A DNA stretch of 64,000 nucleotides from Cupriavidus gilardii (GTDB lineage Bacteria > Pseudomonadota > Gammaproteobacteria > Burkholderiales > Burkholderiaceae). Shown here one piece after another: positions 38,827 to 49,733 of the stretch. The notes beneath the pieces were generated by a model, which worked only from the letters and a program-made list of their open reading frames with translations, was not told the origin of the DNA and ran no database searches. The stretch is taken from positions 62,001-126,000 of the forward strand of contig NZ_JABTYE010000014.1 of NCBI RefSeq assembly GCF_013314895.1, given 5' to 3'. A program made the translations under genes and the position numbers. The first letter of the stretch is position 1, and each line of letters opens with the position of its first letter.

Positions 38827-39231
38827 CTAACGAGTGGTCTCGCGGCCGGAGCCTTGCCAGCCGGGTCCGACATTGGCCGGCCGGTTGTCGCCGGGCACGC
38901 CGCCGACGTTCTGTACGCTGCGGTCGGAGGTCTGCGTCCGTTCCGGCGCGCCGCGGTCAGTAGGTGGATTGGGACGGCCGTTGAGCCGGCTGTCCGCGCG
39001 GGCTCGCGCTTCCATCCGCTCGATCTGCGCACGCACATGGTCGGGGCTCTCCGCGCGCATCACGATGCGCTCCATGCCGGCCGGCAGCAGGCGCGCGCCG
39101 AATCCGTCCCGCATATCGGCGCGTTGCCCCGCCCAGCCACCCTGAGCATGGCTCAGGGCTGCAAGGCCGAGCACCGACCCCACCACCAGGGTGGCTGCGG
39201 CGGCGTCGCGCAGGAGAGAGCGGAAAAGCAT
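38827..39231 (-). CDS. hypothetical secreted protein
   Basis: 134 residues. MLFRSLLRDAAAATLVVGSV followed by LGLAALSHAQ is a signal peptide cleaved near residue 29. The mature part is polar, Arg/Asn/Pro/Gly-rich, with ESPDHVRAQIERMEARARAD (a possible short helix) and a disordered end. No family recognised; function unknown. GGGA lies before the ATG. Confidence 0.6.
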   Translation of the reverse strand: MLFRSLLRDAAAATLVVGSVLGLAALSHAQGGWAGQRADMRDGFGARLLPAGMERIVMRAESPDHVRAQIERMEARARADSRLNGRPNPPTDRGAPERTQTSDRSVQNVGGVPGDNRPANVGPGWQGSGRETTR

Positions 39232-39429
39232 GCGGAATCCCAGAGCCTTCGCTTGCTGTCGTTATCGAGAAGATTGGGATCATGGTACGCAGCGCTGCCA
39301 GCAGGCGCCTATGCCAATCCCGTTACCGGTGTAACGGATTGTTTCGCCTGCGAATGCGGTCTGTTCTCATCTTCGCCGGCGCCCGCGCGGGCACCGGCCG
39401 GGACGAAGGTCGATGGCCGCGACCGGTCG

Positions 39430-40545
<1,116 letters not shown>

Positions 40546-40635
40546 GACCCCTCCTGCGATTGGTATTTTTGCCACGATGCCGAGGCGTGACGCGGCCGTC
40601 AATCGGCCCACGCCGCCGTCGGCCGTCCTAAGTGT

Positions 40636-40664
40636 TTGTTTGGCCTCAGTATTTGGGCTATACT
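40636..40664 (+). promoter_or_regulatory. sigma70-type promoter for rpsP
   Basis: TTGTTT (-35, 40636-40641), 17-bp spacer, TATACT (-10, 40659-40664), 45 nt before the rpsP ATG. This is the only promoter in the window with both boxes clearly at canonical spacing. Confidence 0.75.
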
Positions 40665-40709
40665 CTTGCGTTTCGTGTTCGAACACCCCGTTTTTCGAGG
40701 AATTCACTC

Positions 40710-40961
40710 ATGGTCGTAATCCGTCTGGCCCGTGGCGGCAGCAAGAAGCGCCCGTTCTTCAATATCGTTGCAGCCGATTCGCGCAACCGTCGCGACGGTC
40801 GTTTCATCGAGCGTATCGGCTTCTACAACCCGCTGGCTTCGCAAGGCGAAGAGGGTCTGCGCCTGGCGCAAGACCGCCTGACCTACTGGCAAGGCGTTGG
40901 CGCCCAACTGTCGCCGACCGTTGCCCGTCTGGTCAAGGGCGCCGCCAAGACCGCTGCCTGA
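40710..40961 (+). CDS. rpsP: 30S ribosomal protein S16
   Basis: 83 residues from ATG 40710 ([40 protein letters not shown]), full family length. Assembles into the 30S subunit near helix 17. First gene of the conserved rpsP-rimM-trmD-rplS operon. Confidence 0.98.
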   Translation: MVVIRLARGGSKKRPFFNIVAADSRNRRDGRFIERIGFYNPLASQGEEGLRLAQDRLTYWQGVGAQLSPTVARLVKGAAKTAA

Positions 40962-40983
40962 TTTTCGCCAGCAGTCGTCTGCC

Positions 40984-41688
40984 GTGACCACGTCCGCGCG
41001 CGGCGCGCAACGGCGGCCGTTGAACGTTCCGCCTGGCGCTGCCGGGTCGAGAACGGGGGCCGGAACAGGAACCGGCACGCCGCACGACGTGCGGATCCCG
41101 GCCGCGCTGGTGTACGCGCAAGCCCTGCCGGAAGACCTGATCGAGGTCGGCTATGTGGCTTCGGCCTACGGCGTGCGAGGCTGGATCAAGGTCCAGCCCC
41201 ATGCGCAGGACGCCGGCGGCTTGCTGCACGCGCGGCGGTGGTGGCTGCTGCCGCCAGAGGCGCCCGCTTCGCGGCCGGTGCCCCAGTCCGCGGCCCGCGA
41301 GTCGAGGCCGCTGTGCCTGAAGATCGCCCAGTCGCGCGAGCATAGCGGCACGGTGGTGGCGCAGGCGTCCGGTGTGGCGGACCGCAATCTGGCGGAGGCG
41401 CTCAAGGGGCGCCGCGTCTGGATCCGGCGCGAGGATTTCCCCCCGCCGGAGGAAAACGAGTTTTACTGGGTCGATCTGATCGGCTGCACGGTGATCAACG
41501 AACAGGGCGAAGCCCTGGGCGAAGTCGCCGGACTGATCGACAACGGCGCGCACCAGATCCTGCAGGTCGCCTATGCGCTGCCGGACGGCAAGCCCGGCGA
41601 GCGTCTGATTCCCTTCGTCGACGCCTATCTGCGCCACGTCGATATCGACGCCAGGCGCATCGTGGTCGACTGGGGGCTGGACTACTAG
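40984..41688 (+). CDS. rimM: 16S rRNA processing protein RimM
   Basis: 234 residues taking GTG 40984 as start, since an upstream frame overlaps rpsP. The first 45 residues are low-complexity and include GAGTGTGTP; the RimM N-domain begins at LPEDLIEVGYVASAYGVRGW and the PRC-barrel at EENEFYWVDLIGCTVINEQG. RimM binds S19 and helps mature the 30S head. E. coli RimM has 182 residues, so this one is long at the N-terminus; an internal start cannot be excluded, though no better ribosome site is seen. Confidence 0.93.
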   Translation: MTTSARGAQRRPLNVPPGAAGSRTGAGTGTGTPHDVRIPAALVYAQALPEDLIEVGYVASAYGVRGWIKVQPHAQDAGGLLHARRWWLLPPEAPASRPVPQSAARESRPLCLKIAQSREHSGTVVAQASGVADRNLAEALKGRRVWIRREDFPPPEENEFYWVDLIGCTVINEQGEALGEVAGLIDNGAHQILQVAYALPDGKPGERLIPFVDAYLRHVDIDARRIVVDWGLDY

Positions 41689-41772
41689 CAGCGGCTGCGA
41701 AAGCAGCAGGGGCTGTCAGCCAGCAGCAAGGCAGGGCAGGCAACGGTGAGCAACGGAACAGGAGTGAGACGG

Positions 41773-42561
41773 ATGCAGTTCGACGTGATCACGCTGTTCC
41801 CGGAGATGTTCCGCGCGCTGACCGACTGGGGCATTACCAGCCGGGCCGCCAAGCAGCAGCGCTATACGCTGCGCAGCTGGAATCCGCGGGACTTCACCAC
41901 GGACAACTACCGCACCATCGACGACCGTCCCTACGGGGGCGGGCCCGGCATGGTGATGCTGGCCAAGCCGCTGGAGGACGCCATCGACGCCGCCGTCGCG
42001 GCGCAGGCCGGCGCCGGTGCCAGTGCCGGTGCCGCCCACGTGGTGCTGATGTCGCCGCAGGGTGCGCCGCTGACGCACGCCAAGGTGGTCGAGCTGGCGC
42101 AGCGGCCCGGTCTGGTGCTGATCTGCGGCCGCTACGAGGCGATCGACCAGCGGCTGATCGACCGCCGCGTCGACGAGGAAATCAGCCTCGGCGATTTCGT
42201 GCTGTCGGGCGGCGAACTGCCGGCGATGGCGCTGATCGACGCGGTGGTGCGTCTGCTGCCCGGCGTGCTGGGCGACGCGCAGTCGGCAGTGCAGGACAGC
42301 TTCGTCAACGGGCTGCTCGATTGTCCGCACTACACGCGGCCCGAGGAATACGAAGGCATGCGGGTCCCCGAGATACTGCTCGGCGGCCATCATGCCGAGA
42401 TCGAAAAATGGCGGCGCCGTCAGGCGCTGGCCAACACGGCGCGCAAGCGGCCCGACCTGATCGAGTCCGCGCGCCGTCAAGGTTTGCTGACCAAGGCCGA
42501 CGAGAACTTCTTGTCGGAGTGGGCGGCGAAGGAAGGGCGGGGGCCAGCCTCCGCCAGTTGA
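41773..42561 (+). CDS. trmD: tRNA (guanine-N1)-methyltransferase
   Basis: 262 residues from ATG 41773 ([20 protein letters not shown]), preceded by AGGAG at 8 nt; a GTG at 41746 in frame is the alternative. SPOUT knot motifs: [20 protein letters not shown] near 52, [20 protein letters not shown] near 117, [15 protein letters not shown] near 138. Methylates G37 of tRNAs to prevent frameshifting. A small Ala/Gly insertion ([14 protein letters not shown] near residue 80) lies between conserved parts. Confidence 0.97.
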   Translation: MQFDVITLFPEMFRALTDWGITSRAAKQQRYTLRSWNPRDFTTDNYRTIDDRPYGGGPGMVMLAKPLEDAIDAAVAAQAGAGASAGAAHVVLMSPQGAPLTHAKVVELAQRPGLVLICGRYEAIDQRLIDRRVDEEISLGDFVLSGGELPAMALIDAVVRLLPGVLGDAQSAVQDSFVNGLLDCPHYTRPEEYEGMRVPEILLGGHHAEIEKWRRRQALANTARKRPDLIESARRQGLLTKADENFLSEWAAKEGRGPASAS

Positions 42562-42636
42562 AACCCCATCCTCTGTCGGGGCCGCGCCATGAGGCGAGGC
42601 ATGCAACGCCGGCACGATGGCACAGGAGAAGAAACG

Positions 42637-43029
42637 ATGAACATCATCGAGCAGATCGAGAAGGAAGAGATCGCGCGTCTGACCGCGAACAAGACCATCC
42701 CCGCATTCGCGCCGGGCGACACCGTCGTCGTCAACGTGAACGTGGTCGAAGGCAACCGCAAGCGCGTGCAGGCCTACGAAGGCGTGGTGATCGCCAAGCG
42801 CAACCGTGGCCTGAATTCGTCCTTCATCGTGCGCAAGATCTCGTCGGGTGAGGGCGTGGAGCGTACGTTCCAGCTGTACTCGCCGCTGATCGCCGGCATC
42901 GAAGTCAAGCGCCGCGGCGATGTGCGCCGCGCCAAGCTGTACTATCTGCGCCAGCGTTCGGGCAAGTCCGCTCGCATCAAGGAAAAGCTCGTCACGAAGG
43001 CCTCCAAGGCCGCAGTCGCTGCCGAGTAA
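42637..43029 (+). CDS. rplS: 50S ribosomal protein L19
   Basis: 130 residues from ATG 42637 with AGGAG upstream. [40 protein letters not shown] and [20 protein letters not shown] are family segments. Sits at the 30S-50S interface. Last gene of the rpsP operon, followed by a terminator. Confidence 0.98.
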   Translation: MNIIEQIEKEEIARLTANKTIPAFAPGDTVVVNVNVVEGNRKRVQAYEGVVIAKRNRGLNSSFIVRKISSGEGVERTFQLYSPLIAGIEVKRRGDVRRAKLYYLRQRSGKSARIKEKLVTKASKAAVAAE

Positions 43030-43090
43030 GACGCAGCGCCCGGTCGGCACGCCGGCCGGAGCGATCGACGGGGTTCGCGCCCCGTCTTCG

Positions 43091-43114
43091 AGGGCACCTT
43101 CGGGTGCCCTTTTT
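43091..43114 (+). terminator. intrinsic terminator after rplS
   Basis: 8-bp stem AGGGCACC/GGTGCCCT with TTCG tetraloop and a T run, 60 nt after rplS. Confidence 0.92.
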
Positions 43115-43233
43115 GCATGGTGGCCCTGATGGTGACGTTGATGGCGGCCGCATGGCGTCCCGCATGGTCCCGATGCCGCGGCCGGGCCGCGCCGCCGATG
43201 CGCCCCGGCGAGGTCTGTCATACTTGTGCCGCT

Positions 43234-43914
43234 ATGCGCCCCGCCTTCGATCCCGAATCGCTGCCGATCGTCTCGGTCGACAGTCAGCACTCCCCGCTGT
43301 CCGAGCCGCGCCTGCGGCCCGACTTCATCCGCCATCGCTTCCTGACGCCGCCGGCCTGGCAGCCCGAGCTGACCGACGAGTCGCGCGCCTATGACCCCAA
43401 GCAGAGCCTGCGCGACGCCGCGGTGCTGATCCCGCTGGTGCAGCGCGCCGACGGCCTGACCGTGCTGCTGACGCAGCGCAACGCGAACCTGAGCGCCCAC
43501 GCCGGCCAGATCAGCTTTCCGGGCGGCCGCTGGGAGCCAGAGGACATCAATCGGGTCGCCACCGCGCTGCGCGAAACGGAGGAAGAGATCGGGCTGGACC
43601 GGGATTACGTCGAGGTGCTGGGGGCGCTGCCGGACTACATCACCGGCACGGGCTTTCATGTCAGCCCGGTGGTGGGGCTGGTGCGCGACGGCTTCGCGCT
43701 GCGCCCCGATGCGCGCGAGGTGGCCGACGTGTTCGAGGTGCCGCTGGCCTTCCTGATGGACCCGTCGCACCATCAGCGGCGGCTCTTCCGCTGGGTCGAC
43801 GGCGAGCGGATGTTCTATGCGATGCCGTATCCGCGCGAAGGCGGCGGCCATCGCTTCATCTGGGGCGCGACGGCCGGCATGCTGCGCAACCTGTACCACC
43901 TGCTGGCGGCCTAG
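43234..43914 (+). CDS. Nudix hydrolase, CoA pyrophosphatase (NudL) type
   Basis: 226 residues from ATG 43234; the frame is open to 43117 without support. Nudix box GGRWEPEDINRVATALRETEEEIGL spans about residues 97-121 (consensus Gx5Ex7REUXEEXGU), preceded by LTQRNANLSAHAGQISFPGG, the extra motif of the CoA pyrophosphatase branch. The family hydrolyses CoA to 4'-phosphopantetheine and adenosine 3',5'-bisphosphate. Lies after rplS but behind its terminator. Confidence 0.92.
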   Translation: MRPAFDPESLPIVSVDSQHSPLSEPRLRPDFIRHRFLTPPAWQPELTDESRAYDPKQSLRDAAVLIPLVQRADGLTVLLTQRNANLSAHAGQISFPGGRWEPEDINRVATALRETEEEIGLDRDYVEVLGALPDYITGTGFHVSPVVGLVRDGFALRPDAREVADVFEVPLAFLMDPSHHQRRLFRWVDGERMFYAMPYPREGGGHRFIWGATAGMLRNLYHLLAA

Positions 43915-43953
43915 CGCGGCCGCGCTTGCCGTCCTTAGCGGGTGCGGCGGCGA

Positions 43954-44832
43954 TCAGGCCCGTGCCGCTTTCCCTTCATCGATCGACTCGCCCTTCGCGG
44001 CACGCTCCGAGTGGCAGTGCGGGCAGCTGACCCCGACCACATAGTGCGGGCTTTGCTGCTCCTCCGGCGTGACGACGGCGCGGCAGGCGAAGCACTGCCT
44101 GGGCCCGGCCGGCTGCAGATCGGGATTGAGTGCGGTGCGGTAGTCGAAGACGAAGCAGTCGCCGCGATAGTGGCTGCCGCCGACCTCCTCGAAGTACTTC
44201 AGGATGCCGCCCTCGAGCTGATAGACGCGCTCGATGCCGGCCTGCTGCATATGGATCGCGCCCTTCTCGCAGCGGATGCCGCCGGTGCAGAACGACACCA
44301 CCGTCTTGCCGGCGAACTCGTCCTTGTGCTGGGCCACCACCGCCGGGAAATCGCTGAACTTCTGCAGCCCGTAGTCGACCGCCTGTTCGAAGGTGCCGAC
44401 CGCGACCTCGAACGCATTGCGGGTGTCGAGCATCACCACCGGGCGGCCTTCGTCGTCATGGCCCTGGTCGAGCCAGCGCTTCAGGTCGGCGGGGCGTACC
44501 GACGGCGCACGGCCTTCCTCGGGACGGATCAGCGGCATCTTCATCGTGATGATCTCGCGCTTGACCCGCACCAGCATCCGTTTGAACGGCTGCGTCTCCG
44601 ACAGGCTTTCCTTCGGCTCCAGATCGGCGAAGCGCGGATCGGCGCGCAGCCAGCCCACCACGTCATCGATGCCTTCCCGGCTGCCCGCCAGGAACAGGTT
44701 GATCCCTTCGGGGGCGAGCAGGATGGTGCCCTTGAGCCCGGCCGCCTCGCAGCGCTCGCGCAGGGCCGCGCGCAACGTCTCGATGTCGTTCAAGGTGACG
44801 AACTTGTAGGCGGAAATATTGACGATCTGCAT
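43954..44832 (-). CDS. trhO: tRNA uridine(34) hydroxylase (rhodanese-fold, YceA family)
   Basis: 292 residues from ATG 44832 ([20 protein letters not shown]). An N-terminal YceA domain precedes a rhodanese domain (about 115-215, [20 protein letters not shown]) with Cys182 and Cys188 in [18 protein letters not shown], at the places of the catalytic pair of E. coli TrhO. C-terminal CFAC and CPHC pairs could bind metal. TrhO makes 5-hydroxyuridine at tRNA position 34 with oxygen. Divergent from dnaE. Confidence 0.94.
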   Translation of the reverse strand: MQIVNISAYKFVTLNDIETLRAALRERCEAAGLKGTILLAPEGINLFLAGSREGIDDVVGWLRADPRFADLEPKESLSETQPFKRMLVRVKREIITMKMPLIRPEEGRAPSVRPADLKRWLDQGHDDEGRPVVMLDTRNAFEVAVGTFEQAVDYGLQKFSDFPAVVAQHKDEFAGKTVVSFCTGGIRCEKGAIHMQQAGIERVYQLEGGILKYFEEVGGSHYRGDCFVFDYRTALNPDLQPAGPRQCFACRAVVTPEEQQSPHYVVGVSCPHCHSERAAKGESIDEGKAARA

Positions 44833-45070
44833 GGACTGCGGAGGGATGGCGTGGCGGCGTGCCGGTCGTGCCGTGCGGTGCCAGGGCAAGTGCCGGGACC
44901 GGTCCGTGAACCGTGTCGCGCTGCCGCCATTAACTGCCTGATTGGAAACGCGAAATTATAGCGGTTCGGGCAGGCGGACGGCACCGCGCCCCACCACGGC
45001 GCAGCCGCACAAGCGCATCCGCCTGCGGAATTCGTCGCGCGCCGGCGGCCCGCCGACCACCTCGCGCCGG

Positions 45071-45076
45071 TACAAT
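45071..45076 (+). promoter_or_regulatory. candidate -10 box for dnaE (near-leaderless start)
   Basis: TACAAT, whose last two bases form part of an ATG at 45075. If used, transcription would begin about 45083, essentially at the next in-frame ATG (45084). No clear -35. Confidence 0.4.
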
Positions 45077-45083
45077 GGCGCCC

Positions 45084-48000
45084 ATGTCTTCGCCCCGCTT
45101 CGTACATCTCCGCCTCCATTCCGAATACTCGATCGTCGACGGCATCGTCCGCCTCGAGGATGCGGTCAAGGCCGCCGCCGCCGACGGCATGGGCGCGCTT
45201 GCGCTGACCGACCTCGCCAACGCCTTCGGCCTGATCCGCTTCTACAAGGAGGCGCGCGGCGGTGGCGTCAAGCCGATCGTCGGCGCCGACGTCTGGCTGA
45301 CCAATGCCGACGATCGCGACAAGCCGGCGCGCATGCTGTTGCTGGTGCAGGACCGGCGCGGCTATCTGAACCTGTGCGTGCTGCTGTCGCGCGCCTGGCT
45401 GTCGAACCAGTACCGCGGCCGCGCCGAACTCGAGCCGGGCTGGTTCGAGGAAGCCGGCGAAGATGGCCTGCCGCTGTCGACGGGCCTGATCGCGCTGTCC
45501 GGCGCGATGGGCGGCGACGTCGGGCAGGCGCTGGCCAACGGCAACGATGCGGCCGCGCAGCGCGCCGCGCGGCATTGGGCCGCGGTGTTTCCGCAGCGCT
45601 ACTACATCGAGCTGCAGCGCGCGGGCCATCCCGGCACCGAGGCCTATGTGCAACGCGCGGTGCAGCTGGCCGCCGCGCTGCAGCTGCCGGTGGTGGCGAC
45701 GCATCCGGTCCAGTTCATGACCCCCGACGACCATACCGCGCACGAGGCGCGCGTCTGTATCGCCGAGGGCGAGCTGCTGGCCAACCCGCGCCGCGCGCGC
45801 CGCTTTACCACCGACCAGTATTTCAAGACGCAGGACGAGATGTGCGCGCTGTTCGCCGACATTCCGTCGGCGCTCGAGAACGCGGTGCAGATCGCGCGCC
45901 GCTGCAACCTGACGCTCGAGCTCGGCAAGCCGCGCCTGCCGCTGTTTCCGACGCCGGATGGCATGTCGCTGGACGACTATCTGGTGCACATGTCGAAGGA
46001 GGGGCTCGAGCGCCGTCTGGCGGTGCTGTTCCCCGACGAGGCGGAGCGCGAGGCGAAGCGGCCCGAATACTACGCACGGCTGGAGTTCGAGACCGGCATC
46101 ATCATCAAGATGGGGTTCCCCGGCTACTTCCTGATCGTGGCCGACTTCATCAACTGGGCCAAGAACAACGGCGTGCCGGTCGGTCCGGGCCGCGGTTCGG
46201 GCGCCGGCTCGCTGGTCGCCTACGCGCTCGGCATCACCGACCTCGATCCGCTGAAGTACGCGCTGCTGTTCGAGCGTTTCCTGAATCCGGAGCGGGTGTC
46301 GATGCCCGACTTCGATATCGACTTCTGCCAGCACGGCCGCGATCGCGTGATCCAGTACGTCAAGGAGAAGTACGGCAAGGACGCGGTGTCGCAGATCGCC
46401 ACCTTCGGCACCATGGCGGCCAAGGCCGCAGTGCGCGACGTCGGCCGCGTGCTCGATCTGGGCTACAACTTCGTCGACGGCGTGGCCAAGCTGATCCCGT
46501 TCAAGCCGGGCAAGCTGGTGACGATCGAGGAGGCCAAGAAGGAAGAGCCGCTGCTGACCGAGCGCGAGAACAACGAGGAGGAAGTGCGCCAGCTGCTCGA
46601 ACTGGCGCAGCGCGTCGAAGGCATGACCCGCAACGTCGGCATGCACGCCGGCGGCGTGCTGATCGCACCGGGCAAGCTGACCGACTTCTGTCCGCTGTAC
46701 ACGCAGGGCGGCCAGAACGACGGCATGAGCGGCGTGGTCAGCCAGTACGACAAGGACGACGTCGAGGCCGCCGGCCTGGTCAAGTTCGACTTTCTGGGCC
46801 TGACCACGCTGACGATCCTCGACTGGGCCGAGCGCTATATCCGCCGGCTCGATCCGGGCAAGGCCGACTGGAATTGCAGCCAGATCCCGCTCGACGATCC
46901 GGCCGCCTTCGACATCCTGAAGTCCGCCAACACGGTGGCGGTGTTCCAGCTGGAAAGCCGCGGCATGCAGGGCATGCTCAAGGACGCCAAGCCCGACCGC
47001 TTCGAGGACATCATCGCGCTGGTGTCGCTGTACCGGCCGGGCCCGATGGACCTGATCCCCAGCTTCTGCGCGCGCAAGCACGGCCGCGAGAAGGTGGAAT
47101 ATCCGGACCCGCGCGTCGAACCCGTCCTGAAAGAGACCTACGGCATCATGGTCTATCAGGAGCAGGTGATGCAGATGGCGCAGATCATCGGCGGCTACTC
47201 GCTCGGTGGCGCCGACCTGCTGCGCCGCGCGATGGGCAAGAAGAAGCCCGAGGAAATGGCCAAGCATCGCGAGCTGTTCCGCGAGGGTGCCGCGAAGAAC
47301 GGGCTGTCGGCCGACAAGGCCGACGAGATCTTCGATCTGATGGAGAAGTTCGCCGGCTACGGCTTCAACAAGTCGCACGCAGCTGCCTATGCCTTGCTGG
47401 CGTACTACACGGCCTGGCTGAAGGCGCATCATCCGGCCGAATTCATGGCGGCCAACATGTCGCTGGCGATGGACGACACCGACAAGGTCAAGATCCTCTA
47501 CGAGGATTGCCGCGCCAACGGGCTGCGCGTGCTGCCGCCGGACGTCAACGCCAGCGAATACCGTTTCGCGCCCACCGATGCGAAGACGATCCGCTACGGC
47601 CTGGGCGGCATCAAGGGCTCGGGCCAGGGCGCGATCGAGGACATCCTGCGCGCGCGCGAGGAGCGGCCGTTTACGGACCTGTTCGACTTCTGCGAACGCG
47701 TCGACCGCCGTCAGGTCAACCGCCGCACCATCGAGGCGCTGATCCGCGCCGGTGCGTTCGACACACTGCATCCGAACCGCGCCCAGCTGCTGGCCTCGGT
47801 GCCGCGCGCGATGGAGGCGGCCGAGCAGAAGGCCGAGTCGGCCAACCAGGTGTCGCTGTTCGACCTGATGGCCGACGATGGCGACGCGCACCGTCCGGAG
47901 CTGATCGACGAGCCGGCCTGGACCCCCAAGCGCATGCTGCAGGAAGAGAAGCAGGCGCTCGGCTACTACTTCTCCGGCCATCTGTTCGACGCCTATCGCG

Positions 48001-48596
48001 ATGAGGTGCGGCGCTTCGTCAAGGGCACGCTGGCGGCGCTGGAGAAGGAAGTGCAGGGCAATGGCGGCGGCTATGGCCGCGACGTGCGCGGCAAGATGGT
48101 CGCCGGCGTGATCACCGGCATCCGCACCCAGATGACGCAGCGCGGCAAGATGCTGATCGTGCTGCTGGACGACGGCACCGGGCAGATCGAAATGACGGTG
48201 TTCAACGAGCTGTTCGACGCCAATCGGCACATGTTCCGTGAGGACGAGCTGCTGATCGCGCAGGGCAATGCGCGCCACGACACCTTCACCGGCGGCGTGC
48301 GCTTCACCGCGGAAACGGTGATGGACCTGACGACCGCGCGCATCCGCCATGCGCGCGCGCTGAAGCTCTCGCTGAACGGCAATTCGTCGACCGCGATGCT
48401 GCGCGAGCTGCTGACGCCGCATCTGGCCCAATCCGCGGGCAGCGCCGGCCTGCCGGTCTGCATCCAGTACGCGAGCGCCGCCGCGGTCTGCGAGGCGGTG
48501 CTGGGCCAGGCGTGGCAGGTGGTGCCGTCGGACGACACGCTGGCCGCGCTGCGGGCCGCGCTGTCGCCGGAGTGCGTCAGTACGTTGTACGAGTAA
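45084..48596 (+). CDS. dnaE: DNA polymerase III alpha subunit
   Basis: 1170 residues from ATG 45084 (MSSPRFVHLRLHSEYSIVDG); an ATG 9 nt upstream overlaps the likely -10 box. PHP domain 1-270 (HLRLHSEYS; VVATHPVQFMTPDDHTAHEA), polymerase palm with the catalytic Asp409 and Asp411 in SMPDFDIDFCQHGRDRVIQY and a third Asp in GLVKFDFLGLTTLT, a finger domain with GYGFNKSHAAAYALLAYYTA, then helix-hairpin-helix and an OB fold (VAGVITGIRTQMTQRGKMLI, about 1010-1085). This is the main replicative polymerase (DnaE1; E. coli 1160). A nucleotide count of the frame shows no interruption. A 1291-codon antisense frame over it is a codon-bias shadow. Confidence 0.98.
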   Translation: MSSPRFVHLRLHSEYSIVDGIVRLEDAVKAAAADGMGALALTDLANAFGLIRFYKEARGGGVKPIVGADVWLTNADDRDKPARMLLLVQDRRGYLNLCVLLSRAWLSNQYRGRAELEPGWFEEAGEDGLPLSTGLIALSGAMGGDVGQALANGNDAAAQRAARHWAAVFPQRYYIELQRAGHPGTEAYVQRAVQLAAALQLPVVATHPVQFMTPDDHTAHEARVCIAEGELLANPRRARRFTTDQYFKTQDEMCALFADIPSALENAVQIARRCNLTLELGKPRLPLFPTPDGMSLDDYLVHMSKEGLERRLAVLFPDEAEREAKRPEYYARLEFETGIIIKMGFPGYFLIVADFINWAKNNGVPVGPGRGSGAGSLVAYALGITDLDPLKYALLFERFLNPERVSMPDFDIDFCQHGRDRVIQYVKEKYGKDAVSQIATFGTMAAKAAVRDVGRVLDLGYNFVDGVAKLIPFKPGKLVTIEEAKKEEPLLTERENNEEEVRQLLELAQRVEGMTRNVGMHAGGVLIAPGKLTDFCPLYTQGGQNDGMSGVVSQYDKDDVEAAGLVKFDFLGLTTLTILDWAERYIRRLDPGKADWNCSQIPLDDPAAFDILKSANTVAVFQLESRGMQGMLKDAKPDRFEDIIALVSLYRPGPMDLIPSFCARKHGREKVEYPDPRVEPVLKETYGIMVYQEQVMQMAQIIGGYSLGGADLLRRAMGKKKPEEMAKHRELFREGAAKNGLSADKADEIFDLMEKFAGYGFNKSHAAAYALLAYYTAWLKAHHPAEFMAANMSLAMDDTDKVKILYEDCRANGLRVLPPDVNASEYRFAPTDAKTIRYGLGGIKGSGQGAIEDILRAREERPFTDLFDFCERVDRRQVNRRTIEALIRAGAFDTLHPNRAQLLASVPRAMEAAEQKAESANQVSLFDLMADDGDAHRPELIDEPAWTPKRMLQEEKQALGYYFSGHLFDAYRDEVRRFVKGTLAALEKEVQGNGGGYGRDVRGKMVAGVITGIRTQMTQRGKMLIVLLDDGTGQIEMTVFNELFDANRHMFREDELLIAQGNARHDTFTGGVRFTAETVMDLTTARIRHARALKLSLNGNSSTAMLRELLTPHLAQSAGSAGLPVCIQYASAAAVCEAVLGQAWQVVPSDDTLAALRAALSPECVSTLYE

Positions 48597-48656
48597 GACG
48601 GGGGGTTGCTGGCTGCTGGTGACCGCGTCCGAGAAAACGCCCGCTATCGGTTCCCA

Positions 48657-48692
48657 CTCCCGCAAGCGAGAGAGGGGGTACCGAAGCCCTCA
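48657..48692. repeat. REP-like element, copy 1
   Basis: CTCCCGCAAGCGAGAG (48657-48672), an imperfect palindrome, followed by GAAGCCCTCAGC that runs into the stop codon of the glycosyltransferase gene. A related arrangement occurs at 62591-62625 (CTCCCGCAAGCGGGAG, then GAAGACCTCAGC), also ending in a stop codon. It lies between convergent dnaE and the glycosyltransferase gene. Confidence 0.55.
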
Positions 48693-49733
48693 GCCTTTCA
48701 TCCCTTTCACCATGTTCCCCAGCGCAAAGAACGGTGCATACACGCCCGGGCAGGCCGCATAGAGGAACATCCGTAGCCGGTGGCCCAGCCGCACGCCGCG
48801 GGCACCGAGCAGCAGCCGCAGCCGTTCGCCGGTGCTGGTGGCGGCGAAGATATCGCGCGTGAACGTCTCGCGCGCCAGCTTGGCGGCCTTGTGACGACGC
48901 ATCGCGTCGCCGGCGCCGGCCAGTTCGGCGTCCTGGATGAACTGCAGCGTCTCGGCCAGCGCGCTGCGATTGGTCAGCTGGATGCGCTTGACGAAGTCCG
49001 CCGGCGTGCGCCATTTGCGCTTGCCGGAGACGCCGCCGCGGCGATAGCGCACCAGCGGCCGGCGCAGCGTGATGGCGCCGCCGCCGAGCACCGCGCGCAG
49101 CGTGGTGATCTGGTCTTCCGAGATCATGCCCGGCGCGATCGGGCCGAAGCGTTCGAACTGACGGCGGGTCCAGGTATGCGAGGCGCCGATCACGACCGGC
49201 GGTTCGGCCATCCAGCGCTCCAGGCTGTCATAGATGCCAAGCTCGCTGTGCGCGATGGTGCCGTGGTCGGCGCCCTGGTCATCCATGTCGATCAGATCGG
49301 TGGCGATCAGGTCCGGCTTGCTGCCGTGCGCGAGCCAGGCCTGCGCGACCTCGCGGCAGCGCGTCGGCAGCGAGATATCGTCGCCGGCGGCGACGAAGAT
49401 CAGCTCGCCATGCGACAGCTCGACCAGCTGGCTCAGATGCCCGCTGATGCCCAGGTTGACCGGATTGCGCCGCAGCATCACGCGATGGGGGCCCGCATAG
49501 CCGTGCAGGGCGCGCTGCGCGGCGGCGAAGGTGTCGTCGGTGGAGGCGTCGTCCGACACGATGATCTCCAGGCTCGGATAGTCCTGAGCGAGCGCCCCGG
49601 CGATCGCGTCGGCGATGAAGCGCTGCTGGTTGTAGGTGATCAGCAGCAGGGTTGCGGACGGCCACGCGCGGTCCTGCGCATTGGCCGTGTCTGCCGCCTC
49701 CCGCACATCGCTGCCATTCGCCGTACCGCTCAT
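48690..49733 (-). CDS. family 2 glycosyltransferase
   Basis: 347 residues with GGAGGAA before the ATG. GT-A fold: ATLLLITYNQQRFIADAIAG near 27, EIIVSDDASTDDTFAAAQRA near 56, and FVAAGDDISLPTRCREVAQA near 113 with the DxD-like GDD. The C-terminal 100 residues are helical and basic. Adds an unknown sugar to a surface polysaccharide or LPS; the neighbouring O-antigen ligase-like gene suggests LPS outer core or O-antigen. Divergent from that gene. Confidence 0.88.
   Translation of the reverse strand: MSGTANGSDVREAADTANAQDRAWPSATLLLITYNQQRFIADAIAGALAQDYPSLEIIVSDDASTDDTFAAAQRALHGYAGPHRVMLRRNPVNLGISGHLSQLVELSHGELIFVAAGDDISLPTRCREVAQAWLAHGSKPDLIATDLIDMDDQGADHGTIAHSELGIYDSLERWMAEPPVVIGASHTWTRRQFERFGPIAPGMISEDQITTLRAVLGGGAITLRRPLVRYRRGGVSGKRKWRTPADFVKRIQLTNRSALAETLQFIQDAELAGAGDAMRRHKAAKLARETFTRDIFAATSTGERLRLLLGARGVRLGHRLRMFLYAACPGVYAPFFALGNMVKGMKG

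Noticed and set aside
41746..41772. GTG start of trmD at 41746
   Set aside because: ATG 41773 has AGGAG at good spacing and gives the normal N-terminus ([13 protein letters not shown]).
44790..48665. 1291-codon minus-strand open frame over dnaE
   Set aside because: It is antisense to dnaE and shows the His/Arg/Ala/Val-rich composition produced by GC-rich codon bias on the opposite strand; no domain and no independent ribosome site.
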